This document shows positions 1 through 7,025 of a stretch of DNA of 18,264 nucleotides, one piece after another. Below the pieces are notes generated by a model. It made no database searches. It had not been told where the DNA came from and saw nothing but the letters and a program-made list of their open reading frames with translations. The stretch spans positions 1 to 18,264 of the forward strand of contig JAUNRY010000015.1 of NCBI GenBank assembly GCA_030539475.1, written 5' to 3'. Both the position numbers and the translations under genes were made by a program. Numbering within the stretch: position 1 is the first letter of the stretch; every line of letters starts with the position of its first letter. The stretch comes from Bacteroidia bacterium. GTDB lineage: Bacteria > Bacteroidota > Bacteroidia > Bacteroidales > Dysgonomonadaceae.

Positions 1-23
1 AGTATTTCTCTTTTTGAATGTGA

Positions 24-101
24 GCGGTGCGTGTTTTCGATTATTACGACCCAAATGCACCTGATGTTTCAAATACTTCAGAGAGAATTGGTATTTTATA
101 G
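24..101 (+). pseudogene. possible C-terminal gene remnant, family not recognised
   Basis: In frame 3 the codons from 24 to the TAG at 99-101 read AVRVFDYYDPNAPDVSNTSE and then RIGIL, which has a protein-like composition (Asp, Tyr, Asn, Pro) rather than the Lys/Phe/Ile-rich look of translated AT-rich spacer. Two stops in the same frame, TGA at 15-17 and TGA at 21-23, cut it off upstream, and no ATG precedes it; a GTG at 27-29 would give only 24 residues. It could be the tail of a decayed gene, a frameshifted gene entering from the left, or chance. It lies just downstream of rnhB on the opposite strand. I do not recognise the family, and nothing else in positions 1-134 can be assigned. Confidence 0.2.
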
Positions 102-134
102 AAAGAATGTGGTATGGATAAAAAAGTGTGGTGG

Positions 135-758
135 CTAAAAATCAAACTCCAACTGCCTCTCCATCAAATTAAAACTCTTGCGGTGAAACTCCGTTATTCC
201 GTGGTTCTTTATCGCTTCGCGGTGGTGTTTTGTGGGATAACCCTTATTGCACTCCCAGTTATAAACGGGAAATTGTTGGTGTAAACGTTGCATGTATTCG
301 TCGCGATACGTTTTTGCCAGCACCGATGCCGCCGCAATAGACAAATATTTACCGTCGCCCTTCACCACAAGCGTGTGTGGAACGTTTTCAAACGGGCGAA
401 AGCGGTTTCCGTCCACCAAAATGTGTTCCGGCCTGATGGTTAGCTTCGCTATTGCTTTGTGCATGGCTTTTACCGATGCCCACAGAATGTTGAGTTCGTC
501 AATCTCTTCGGGTGTGCAAACTTCAACGGCGTAGCACAAAGCGTGTTGTTCAATTACCGAACGGAGCCGGCTGCGGCTTTTTTCCGACAATTGCTTGGAG
601 TCGTTAAGTTCATCGCATCGGAAACCGGACGGAAGAACAACGGCAGCCGCGAAAACAGGCCCGGCCAGACAGCCGCGGCCGGCCTCGTCGCAACCTGCTT
701 CTATGCAGTTGGAGCGCATGCAGGATTGCAATAATTTATGTGTTTTTGTCAACCTCAT
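135..758 (-). CDS. rnhB: ribonuclease HII
   Basis: Endonuclease that cuts the RNA strand of RNA-DNA hybrids and nicks 5' of single ribonucleotides misincorporated into DNA; cytoplasmic and metal-dependent. At 207 residues it has the usual family length. The signature DEAGRG sits at 24-29 (acidic D24 and E25), followed by DSKQLSEKSR near 53-62, VDG with D116, KGDGK with D135, the AAASVLAKTYRDEYM block at 142-156 and the C-terminal NKGYPTKHHREAI segment, so the active-site framework appears complete. The start at 758 gives a normal short N-terminal lead; M14 is an alternative but would leave very little before the signature. It is the last gene of a minus-strand group, 19 nt after the metallophosphoesterase, and so probably shares its transcript. 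No clear terminator is seen downstream. Confidence 0.96.
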   Translation of the reverse strand: MRLTKTHKLLQSCMRSNCIEAGCDEAGRGCLAGPVFAAAVVLPSGFRCDELNDSKQLSEKSRSRLRSVIEQHALCYAVEVCTPEEIDELNILWASVKAMHKAIAKLTIRPEHILVDGNRFRPFENVPHTLVVKGDGKYLSIAAASVLAKTYRDEYMQRLHQQFPVYNWECNKGYPTKHHREAIKNHGITEFHRKSFNLMERQLEFDF

Positions 759-777
759 TTATTTTATTGCGACGGAG

Positions 778-2034
778 TTAAATAGCTGCTCCCAAATTGA
801 TTACCAGTTTATTATCGGCCGGGGGGAAATCGAGTTGGAAATCCGAGTCGAGTTCTTCGCTTCCCAGCAATTCGGCAAAACGATTGATGGCTTTTTTCAT
901 CTCATCATCAACAACTTCATCGCCGCGTACGTGCAACAGGTTCATTTTCACGATAAGCTCCACCAACGCCTCGCCGTTTTCAGCAGGAAAAGGAATGCCA
1001 AGGTTTTCTATCCGGTTTTTCGCTACCCTTCGGGTGATGGTTTCCAATCGTGTGCGGGCTTGCTCTTCCAAATGGGGATTTCGGGCGACGGACGTGATGA
1101 ACCGCGTATCGATGGAGAGTTTGTTGTCCGATAGCTCCATCACGCGGTACGCGAACGGGTATTGCGCCAGGCTCGCCGTTTGCACATCGTAAATGGTATT
1201 GCCGGCCGGCGAAGTAAGCAGGCTCACATCGTTGGAGTGAAAATGCCCTGTGAACACTACTTTCAAACCTGCATCGGCTAAAATTTCGGCGTTCTTCTGC
1301 CAATCTTCAATCAAGTAACCGGAGAAAAAAGTGGATTGATACGGCATATGTTCCACCAAACCATGATGCATCATTCCCAAAACCGTAATGTTCTTTTCTC
1401 TCGCTTCGCGAAGAATATCCAGTGCCCACGACATGGTTTGCGGCACGATTCGTCCGGCTGTTACCGAGTTGGTTGTGTGCTCACGGTATCGATTGGTATC
1501 GAAACAAAGAAGCCATGTATTTTCGTCAATTTCAGCTAAGTAACTGAGCGAGCCCTCGTCGCGTTTCAGCGCGTTTCCGTATCCGAAAGGTGCGTACCAT
1601 TCAGCAAATTCTTCTTCCGATATGCTTGTAACAGGGGTTGGTTTCTCGCCCGTGTAGGCTCTTGCGTTGGGGATGTTCACGTCGTGATTTCCGGGAGCAA
1701 CCATTATTTTTGTTCCGTTTCGTTGAACCCGCTTTAATTTTTCTATTAAATCGAGATGACTCCGGCGCTCGCCGTGATTGGTAAGATCGCCCGAAATAAG
1801 CAACACATCCATGTTTTGTGCCATAATCCGTGCAAGCACCGTATCCAGCACTTCGTGTAAATCGGCAGTATTTCTTCCGGTGGATTTTTCATACATTTTG
1901 TGCGCTTGCTTTCCGTCCGCGAGTTGGGGCGAAAGATAATGCAAGTCGGTTACGACAGCTATTTTTATCGGATCCGACGCGAAAACTGTGCATGAAACAA
2001 AGAAAGCCCAAAAAAGGAAAACGTATTTTTTCAT
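778..2034 (-). CDS. secreted calcineurin-like metallophosphoesterase
   Basis: Member of the calcineurin-like metallophosphoesterase superfamily, which hydrolyses phosphomono- or diesters with a two-metal centre. All core motifs are present in order: DLH (D30, H32), GDLTNHG (D83, N86, H87), GNHD (115-118), MMHH (H223, H224) and GHFH (263-266). The first 20 residues form a Sec-type signal peptide (MKK, hydrophobic stretch, FAS just before D21), so the enzyme should act in the periplasm or outside the cell. Residues beyond about 310 are charged and look helical, with no further domain I recognise. The start lies 9 nt after the endonuclease I stop, and the stop lies 19 nt before rnhB, indicating one transcript. 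The substrate cannot be told from sequence; nucleotides or phosphodiesters are plausible given the neighbouring secreted nuclease (inference). Confidence 0.93.
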   Translation of the reverse strand: MKKYVFLFWAFFVSCTVFASDPIKIAVVTDLHYLSPQLADGKQAHKMYEKSTGRNTADLHEVLDTVLARIMAQNMDVLLISGDLTNHGERRSHLDLIEKLKRVQRNGTKIMVAPGNHDVNIPNARAYTGEKPTPVTSISEEEFAEWYAPFGYGNALKRDEGSLSYLAEIDENTWLLCFDTNRYREHTTNSVTAGRIVPQTMSWALDILREAREKNITVLGMMHHGLVEHMPYQSTFFSGYLIEDWQKNAEILADAGLKVVFTGHFHSNDVSLLTSPAGNTIYDVQTASLAQYPFAYRVMELSDNKLSIDTRFITSVARNPHLEEQARTRLETITRRVAKNRIENLGIPFPAENGEALVELIVKMNLLHVRGDEVVDDEMKKAINRFAELLGSEELDSDFQLDFPPADNKLVINLGAAI

Positions 2035-2043
2035 TGTTGTTTT

Positions 2044-2910
2044 TTACTTGAATTTAAACGGCTTATTTTTCTTGTTTCCCCACACGTGTTCCGCTATTTC
2101 AGGATAATCGATGAACGGGTTTCTGTTTTTCTGAATGCCAAAAACGGCTTCGTTGCGGTTCCGTTCCTTTTCGCTCACTGGGTCTTGGCGATGCCATTTA
2201 AGAAACATACCAACAGCCCAGTCTTTTATGGCCGGATATTTATTTCCGCCGATTTGAGCGGAACGCCAGTTCGCAACATCGTTTTCGTACGCCGTTACCA
2301 TATAAAAATAAGTTCGTGCAAAGTCGCCTTTGTATTCGTCAATTGGTTCAAAAACGGTTTGGGTGAAATTCCCGAAAGTATTTTGTCCCACTCGCGAACC
2401 GTTGGTGGATTCCCACGAGAAAATACCGACTTCGCCAAACGGCAAATTACCGCGCCGGTTGTTCACGTATCCGTCGGTGGGATAAACGTGGAAAAGGTCG
2501 CGATACATGGGCGATGCTCCTTTAAACCAGCTTTTCGGAACGCTGTGCTCGCGGTTGTAGCAATCGCCTTCGCGCCGGAAAGTTCCGCAACGGTTCAGAT
2601 TGAATGTGTAGATATACGCGGCTTTTTGGCTGGGATTGTCGGAATACATGTCCCAAATGGAGCCGTCGGGTTTTAAATCGGTTTTTTCAAAAGCCTGCCA
2701 AATTTCGGAGTATGAAACGACGTGTGGATTAGAGATTATTTCGAAAAGCGCTGTTTTTAATTCCGCTCCGGTTTTTCCGTTTGCGTTGCTGTAATATCCG
2801 GAGTAGGCAATCGGTGTGAATGCCTTTGCGGGACTTGATGCTTTTTGCTTGCAAGTCCCTGACAGAAATACGAAAAGCAGGATGTAAACGAAAAATCGGG
2901 AAAATTTCAT
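2044..2910 (-). CDS. endonuclease I family protein, exported
   Basis: Member of the endonuclease I family (periplasmic or extracellular nucleases of the beta-beta-alpha-metal type, such as E. coli EndA). The family core is clear: CYNREHSVPKSWF at 117-129 with catalytic H122, then RDLFHVYPTDGYVNNRRGNL at 137-156 and FGE just after, matching the conserved D-HH-like and N-RGN-FG blocks. The N-terminus has a strongly hydrophobic segment at 5-18 ending in SGTC (C20), so it is exported and may be a lipoprotein, though the lipobox is not canonical. At 288 residues it is typical of the family. It is preceded at 2938-2968 by a good Bacteroidota promoter and followed after 9 nt by the metallophosphoesterase. 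Likely role: degradation of DNA or RNA outside the cytoplasm. Confidence 0.93.
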   Translation of the reverse strand: MKFSRFFVYILLFVFLSGTCKQKASSPAKAFTPIAYSGYYSNANGKTGAELKTALFEIISNPHVVSYSEIWQAFEKTDLKPDGSIWDMYSDNPSQKAAYIYTFNLNRCGTFRREGDCYNREHSVPKSWFKGASPMYRDLFHVYPTDGYVNNRRGNLPFGEVGIFSWESTNGSRVGQNTFGNFTQTVFEPIDEYKGDFARTYFYMVTAYENDVANWRSAQIGGNKYPAIKDWAVGMFLKWHRQDPVSEKERNRNEAVFGIQKNRNPFIDYPEIAEHVWGNKKNKPFKFK

Positions 2911-2937
2911 CGGCCGTTATTCTTGGTGAAACGCCAA

Positions 2938-2968
2938 CAAAATTAGAAAAATATTTGCGGAAAAACAA
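2938..2968 (-). promoter_or_regulatory. Bacteroidota-type promoter for the endonuclease I group
   Basis: On the minus strand TTG (2968-2966) is followed by exactly 20 nt and then TAATTTTG (2945-2938), matching the Bacteroidota -33 TTG / -7 TAnnTTTG pattern with its usual ~19-21 nt spacing. The -7 element ends 27 nt before the ATG at 2910. It lies in the 81-nt gap after the dnaA stop, so endonuclease I, the phosphoesterase and rnhB can be transcribed independently of dnaA. Confidence 0.65.
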
Positions 2969-2991
2969 TTCAGGAAGCTAAAAGAAGATAA

Positions 2992-4392
2992 CTACATCTG
3001 TAAGAGCCGTTCTATTTCCTCTATATCGGAGCGGAAATTTTTATCTACTTCGGTTAAGTCTTTAATGGTATTGCAGGCGTGGAGCACAGTGGCGTGGTTG
3101 CGGTTTCCGACTTGAACTCCGATTTGAGACAGCGAAAACTCGGTATGCTTTTTGATGAAAAACATGGTAACCTGACGCGCCTGAACAATTTCTCTTTTTC
3201 GGGAAGCAGATTGTATCAAGTCTCTTTTCACGTTGTAGAAATCGCTCACCGTTTCCTGAATTTTTTGCACGGTGATTTTTTTCTTTTCGAAACGGATGTT
3301 TTGCTCCATCACGCGGCGTGCCAGTACGAGGTCGATTTCCCGGTTGTTGATGATGGAATGCGCCATCAGCGATACGATGATGCCTTCAAGATCGCGCACG
3401 TTTTCGGTAACGTTTTCGGCAATGAAATCGATAACCTGGTCTGAAATCGTTAAGCCGTCGGTTAAAACTTTGTGTTTCAGTATTTTTTTGCGAAGCTCTT
3501 TGTCGGGACGCTCCAGCTTGGAGGATAATCCCCAGCGGAACCGCGTGAGCAGGCGTTCTTCCATTCCCTGCATTTCGGTTGGCGAGCAGTCCGATGTCAT
3601 AACCAGCTGCTTGTTGTTCTGATGCAAGTGGTTGAAAATATGGAAAAACGTGTTTTGGGTTTTTTCCAGTCCCGACAGTTCCTGAATATCATCGATAATA
3701 AGCACGTCGATGCTTTGGTAGAAATTAATGAAATCGTTTATGGTATTGAAACGTCGGGCATCGGTGTATTGTACTTTAAACAAGTGCGCGGTAATGTAAA
3801 GCACTTTTTTATCGGGATACAATTCCATCACTTTTGAACCGATGGCGTGGCACAGGTGCGTTTTGCCTACTCCCGAATTTCCATAAACGAAAAGCGGGTT
3901 GAAAGCCGTTTTTGCCGGATTCAGGCCTACGGCTTCAGCGGCGGTGCGCGCCAGGCGGTTGCTTTCACCTTCGAAGAAGTTGTTGAACGTGTATTTGGGA
4001 TTTATCTGCGAATCAAATTCTGAAGTTTCCGCCCTGTCGAACGGTGTGGGTATTTTAGCGGAAACGGGTTGCTTGGTTTTTTTATCGGAAACCGATGGTT
4101 TTGATTCTCCCCGCATTTCAACGGTGGTGTTGCTTTCCGTTTCCACCAAAATGCGGTAATTGAGAATGGTGCCTTCGCCAATTTTGCGATAGAGCGTTTG
4201 CTGGATTAAATCGATGTATTTTTCTTCGAGGTATTCGTAGAAAAACTGACTGGGTACTTGTATGGTAAGAACATTGTCCTCGTAATTCAGTGGGACAATG
4301 GGGCTAAACCATGTATTGAATGCTGCTTCGGGGATGATATCGCGAATCACATCAAGACAATTCTTCCATAAAATTTTAAAGTCGGCGCTCAT
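2992..4392 (-). CDS. dnaA: chromosomal replication initiator protein DnaA
   Basis: AAA+ ATPase that binds DnaA boxes at oriC, opens the origin and loads the helicase. The 466-residue length is typical. Domain I (about 1-85) carries the W9/F25/W28 type interaction surface, a Lys/Thr/Ser-rich linker (domain II) covers about 90-130, and the AAA+ core starts near 140 with Walker A GNSGVGKT (171-178), Walker B LIIDD (231-235), the MTSDCSP sensor segment (265-271) and an LLTRFRWG arginine-bearing stretch (281-288). Domain IV contains the DNA-binding signature, here VGNRNHATVLHACNT (428-442), a normal variant of the family's GGRDHTTVLHA. The start at 4392 gives a complete domain I. It is preceded by 374 bases without genes that probably carry its promoter. 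Confidence 0.98.
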   Translation of the reverse strand: MSADFKILWKNCLDVIRDIIPEAAFNTWFSPIVPLNYEDNVLTIQVPSQFFYEYLEEKYIDLIQQTLYRKIGEGTILNYRILVETESNTTVEMRGESKPSVSDKKTKQPVSAKIPTPFDRAETSEFDSQINPKYTFNNFFEGESNRLARTAAEAVGLNPAKTAFNPLFVYGNSGVGKTHLCHAIGSKVMELYPDKKVLYITAHLFKVQYTDARRFNTINDFINFYQSIDVLIIDDIQELSGLEKTQNTFFHIFNHLHQNNKQLVMTSDCSPTEMQGMEERLLTRFRWGLSSKLERPDKELRKKILKHKVLTDGLTISDQVIDFIAENVTENVRDLEGIIVSLMAHSIINNREIDLVLARRVMEQNIRFEKKKITVQKIQETVSDFYNVKRDLIQSASRKREIVQARQVTMFFIKKHTEFSLSQIGVQVGNRNHATVLHACNTIKDLTEVDKNFRSDIEEIERLLQM

Positions 4393-4766
4393 ACGAATAA
4401 ATTATGATTTTCCTTTTTTTCTTGGTTTTGCTTGTTTGGCGAGTACAAATTTTCAAAAAAAAAACGAGAAAAAAAAATCGATATTTTTTTTTGATTTTTT
4501 GTTATAAAACACAGACTTAATTATCAATCGGATACAAATAATGCGTTAGTTCATAGCGCCTTAGTAGTGCTTTCCGCTTTGTAATGTATTGATTAATAGA
4601 GCACTGAATCGAGAGCGTTTTCATTCCGGAAAATGTGAATAAAGTTACATTATTGTTACTTAAATGCAATGAATCAATAGGTTCATATCGGTTTCAAACG
4701 CAATTGTATATTTAGAATGATTCTATATAAGTAAAATCAGCACAGTAAAATCTAAATCCGAAAAAC
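4393..4766. other. 374-base AT-rich gap upstream of dnaA with homopolymer tracts and one DnaA-box-like site
   Basis: No gene is visible. Nearest dnaA lie an A10 tract (4455-4464), an A9 tract (4469-4477), a T9 tract (4484-4492) and a T6 tract (4495-4500), with ATCGAT between the second and third; on the minus strand these fall in the dnaA leader. TGTGAATAA at 4634-4642 is the complement of TTATTCACA and fits the TTWTNCACA DnaA-box consensus. Small palindromes occur at 4670-4685 (stem TGAATC/GGTTCA) and 4713-4725 (TAGAAT-G-ATTCTA). A weak minus-strand promoter candidate TAAGTCTG lies near 4510-4517. The region most likely holds the dnaA promoter; origin function is possible, but a single box is thin evidence. 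Confidence 0.5.
4634..4642 (-). promoter_or_regulatory. candidate DnaA box
   Basis: The minus strand reads TTATTCACA, an exact match to the relaxed DnaA-box consensus TTWTNCACA. It lies about 240 nt upstream of the dnaA start in an otherwise gene-free region, where DnaA autoregulation or origin binding would be expected. Only one such site was found here, and a 9-mer with two degenerate positions can occur by chance. Confidence 0.35.
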
Positions 4767-5663
4767 TTAAAACAGGCGTACTCTTACACTTAAATACCGC
4801 TCCGGATTTTGACGTATGTCTTCGAGTAATTTTGTGGCGGTATGTATGGTGTTTGTTAAACTGTCGTGCAGTTGTGTGTCGTTGGTTAATTTCCCCAGCG
4901 AATTATCGGTGCTTGTCAGTTTGGATGACAGCAGCTTCAAATTATCAACCGTGTTATCGATGGAATTGAATGTTTTTTTAAGCTCCAGCGAGTTTAATTC
5001 GGCGGTTACATCTTTCAGGTCGTTTGAAACGGCCGTGAGGTTTTGCGTTACCGCCGGCAAGTCATTTCGCAACGATGCCATCATGGCATTTATGCTTTTG
5101 CTGGACTGATCTAACTGCGATACCGTGGAACCGATTCCGGACAAGGATTGCTCCCAGATGGGATTCGACATGAGTTTGTTCAGAGACAGCACAACGGAGT
5201 CCACGTGCATCATGATAGAATCTGCTTTTGGAAGCATTCCCGCGGCGCTTCTCATCATATCGGCTTTTTGACGGCCGAGCAGCGTGTCGCCGGGCGAAAG
5301 CAGTTCGCGGCTTGCATCATTGGTTACCAAGTTCACCTGAGACGCTCCCAGTAAATCGGATCCGAACTCAAAATAACTTCCTTTGGGTATTCTGTATTCG
5401 CCTTCGAGGTTGATATCCACGGCAAACTGAATGGGGTTGGAACGGAGTATTCTGATGTTGTTTACCAAGCCAATCTGATAACCGTTGACATATACCGGCG
5501 ACGAACTGTATAATCCCGACACGTTTTCGAATAAAGCAACATACGTTTTTTGCTTTTTCAATATATTTGTGCCTTTCAGGAAATTTACCCCGAAATAAAG
5601 CAACGCTAACGCGATGAGGAATGAAACCCCGATGATGAAATTTCTGCTGAATCTACCTTGCAT
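4767..5663 (-). CDS. MCE/MlaD family protein
   Basis: MCE-domain protein, the periplasmic lipid-binding component family of ABC-type lipid transport between inner and outer membrane (MlaD in E. coli). It has one N-terminal transmembrane anchor (about 9-27), the MCE domain at about 38-115 (VALFENVSGLYSSSPVYVNG, then IGLVNNI and the LGASQVNL stretch), and a long C-terminal part (about 135-290) rich in Leu, Ser, Asn and Asp with heptad-like spacing, probably helical and coiled. The 298-residue length is typical of Bacteroidota members. The gene sits 96 nt downstream of amiC on the same strand and is probably co-transcribed. No permease or ATPase partner (MlaE/MlaF) is in the window, so these must be encoded elsewhere if it works as an ABC transporter. 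Confidence 0.93.
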   Translation of the reverse strand: MQGRFSRNFIIGVSFLIALALLYFGVNFLKGTNILKKQKTYVALFENVSGLYSSSPVYVNGYQIGLVNNIRILRSNPIQFAVDINLEGEYRIPKGSYFEFGSDLLGASQVNLVTNDASRELLSPGDTLLGRQKADMMRSAAGMLPKADSIMMHVDSVVLSLNKLMSNPIWEQSLSGIGSTVSQLDQSSKSINAMMASLRNDLPAVTQNLTAVSNDLKDVTAELNSLELKKTFNSIDNTVDNLKLLSSKLTSTDNSLGKLTNDTQLHDSLTNTIHTATKLLEDIRQNPERYLSVRVRLF

Positions 5664-5759
5664 GGTTTGTATTTTTTTATTCGTTTAATAAAGTTTAAAA
5701 AGCGGAAGCAATCGCCAAAGGCGCACCTATTTTATCTGATGTTGCAACTTATTACTTAC

Positions 5760-6863
5760 TTACCTTACTCTTCTGCCGTTTTTGAACTCGACAACAAAGG
5801 CATCTTTGAATTTAGCCCTGACGGTTCTGAGCAGGTTGTTTACCTCATTCAAATCGGACGTGCTTCCGTAAGTGTATTTGTACGTTGTGCCGTCTATGTA
5901 AAAATCTACCGGTTTCAGTCCTTTCAATTGCGGTGCATTGTTGTTCAGTTTCCGGGGCGATGTGAGGAATTGTATTCTGTACTCGCCGGGTTGCGCGCTT
6001 GCAACTGTCCGGTTTTGCTGATTTTGCTGGCTTATGCCGGCCGCTTGCCGTTGTTCCGGATTGGTAAACACGTGGCTTTTTTTATCGTATTCCCGCTTGT
6101 ATTCGTTAAATGCCAGAAAAATGGAATTTGCCAACGACCGTTGCCCGCTTTCGGTTTTCAGATATCGCTCTTCCGCCGCGTTCGAAATATAGCCCAATTC
6201 AACCAGAATGCTTGGCATGCCCACTTCGCGAAGCACCAAAAAACCGGCTTGGCGCACGTTTCTGTTTGTTCTTTTTGAGTTGTTTACCAGCCTGTTTTGC
6301 ACCAGTGTGGCAAAATATACGCTTTGCTGTAAATACTGGTCGGTCATAAACTCGAACATAATATACGATTCCGGTTCGTTGGGATTAAAACCCTGATATT
6401 TTGTGGAATAATCTTCTTCGTATAAAATCACCGAGTTTTCGGCCTTGGCCACATCCAGGTTGTCTTTACTGCGGTGCAGCCCCAACACAAAGGTTTCTAC
6501 TCCTCGCGGCGATTGCCTTCTTCTGTCGAGCGCGTTGCAGTGGATCGAAATATACAAATCGGCCTTGGCTTTGTTGGCAATTTCGGCTCTCCTGTTTAAT
6601 TCCACAAACCTGTCGGTATCTCTTGTGAATAGAACGTTTACGTCTTTATGATTGTTTTTAATAAGTTCGCCCAATTTTTTTCCTACAGAAAGTACGATGT
6701 CTTTTTCCCGTGAACTCGATCCGAGCGCTCCCGGGTCTCGTCCGCCGTGTCCGGGATCGATAACAACGGTGAATTGGTTTTTTTGCGCAAAAACGCTTTC
6801 TGCCGAAATAAGAAATAAAATTCCCAAACAGTAAATAATAATTTTTTTCAGTCGTAGCAGCAT
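5760..6863 (-). CDS. amiC: N-acetylmuramoyl-L-alanine amidase (Amidase_3) with SPOR-like C-terminus
   Basis: Zinc amidase that cleaves the bond between N-acetylmuramic acid and the stem peptide, used in septal peptidoglycan splitting. A signal peptide covers about 1-26 (ending SVFA-QK). The Amidase_3 domain (about 30-255) has the metal and catalytic residues: H39 in DPGHGG, E94 in RAEIAN, H108 in SIHCNA and E222 in VELGYISN. After a Gln/Asn-rich linker (268-292) comes a 70-residue segment beginning EYRIQFL (294-300), with pattern and length like a SPOR peptidoglycan-binding repeat, which would target the enzyme to denuded glycan at division sites (inference). It has its own -7 element at 6887-6894 and is followed by the MCE gene. 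The symbol follows the usual naming of this family. Confidence 0.94.
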   Translation of the reverse strand: MLLRLKKIIIYCLGILFLISAESVFAQKNQFTVVIDPGHGGRDPGALGSSSREKDIVLSVGKKLGELIKNNHKDVNVLFTRDTDRFVELNRRAEIANKAKADLYISIHCNALDRRRQSPRGVETFVLGLHRSKDNLDVAKAENSVILYEEDYSTKYQGFNPNEPESYIMFEFMTDQYLQQSVYFATLVQNRLVNNSKRTNRNVRQAGFLVLREVGMPSILVELGYISNAAEERYLKTESGQRSLANSIFLAFNEYKREYDKKSHVFTNPEQRQAAGISQQNQQNRTVASAQPGEYRIQFLTSPRKLNNNAPQLKGLKPVDFYIDGTTYKYTYGSTSDLNEVNNLLRTVRAKFKDAFVVEFKNGRRVR

Positions 6864-6886
6864 TGTTTCTGTTTGTTTTATTCGTA

Positions 6887-6894
6887 CAAAAATA
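6887..6894 (-). promoter_or_regulatory. promoter -7 element for amiC
   Basis: The minus strand reads TATTTTTG, an exact TAnnTTTG match, ending 23 nt before the amiC ATG at 6863. No matching -33 TTTG is visible at the usual distance. It lies just downstream of the terminator for the preceding gene, as expected for a separate transcript. Confidence 0.5.
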
Positions 6895-6947
6895 GGTAAT
6901 TATTTCATAATAAAATGAAGATAAAGCCGCCATACACTATTTTTAAC

Positions 6948-6980
6948 AAAAAAGAGCCGCACAAACGTGCAGCTCCTTTA
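6948..6980 (-). terminator. intrinsic terminator of the TlpA-like gene
   Basis: Read on the minus strand, GAGCTGCAC (6975-6967), loop GTTT (6966-6963) and GTGCGGCTC (6962-6954) form a 9-bp stem with one G-U pair, extended by a G-U and A-U pairs into the flank, and followed by six T (6953-6948). This is a classic Rho-independent terminator about 45 nt after the stop at 7026. Confidence 0.88.
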
Positions 6981-6990
6981 TATAATGGAT

Positions 6991-7017
6991 GGAAAAGCAA
7001 CCCGCAGGCCGTTTTCC
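6991..7017 (-). repeat. second hairpin between the TlpA-like stop and its terminator
   Basis: GGAAAA (6991-6996) and TTTTCC (7012-7017) are complementary, with up to four further inner pairs (including G-U) on the minus strand around a CTGCGG loop. No T-run follows, so it is not itself a terminator; it may protect the transcript's 3' end (inference). Confidence 0.35.
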
Positions 7018-7025
7018 CGTGGCGA

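Noticed and set aside
26..61. Inverted repeat GGTGCGT / ATGCACC downstream of rnhB as a terminator
   Set aside because: The 22-nt loop and absence of a T-run on the minus-strand side make it a poor terminator.
2086..2676. 196-codon plus-strand frame antisense to the endonuclease I gene
   Set aside because: It is the mirror of the conserved endonuclease I coding region and shows no family motif.
4393..4766. Calling this gap oriC outright
   Set aside because: Only one DnaA-box match was found, and in Bacteroidota dnaA need not adjoin the origin; whole-genome GC skew would be needed.
5658..6278. 206-codon plus-strand frame antisense to amiC
   Set aside because: The opposite strand carries complete amidase motifs; the frame is Cys- and Phe-rich with no recognisable domain.
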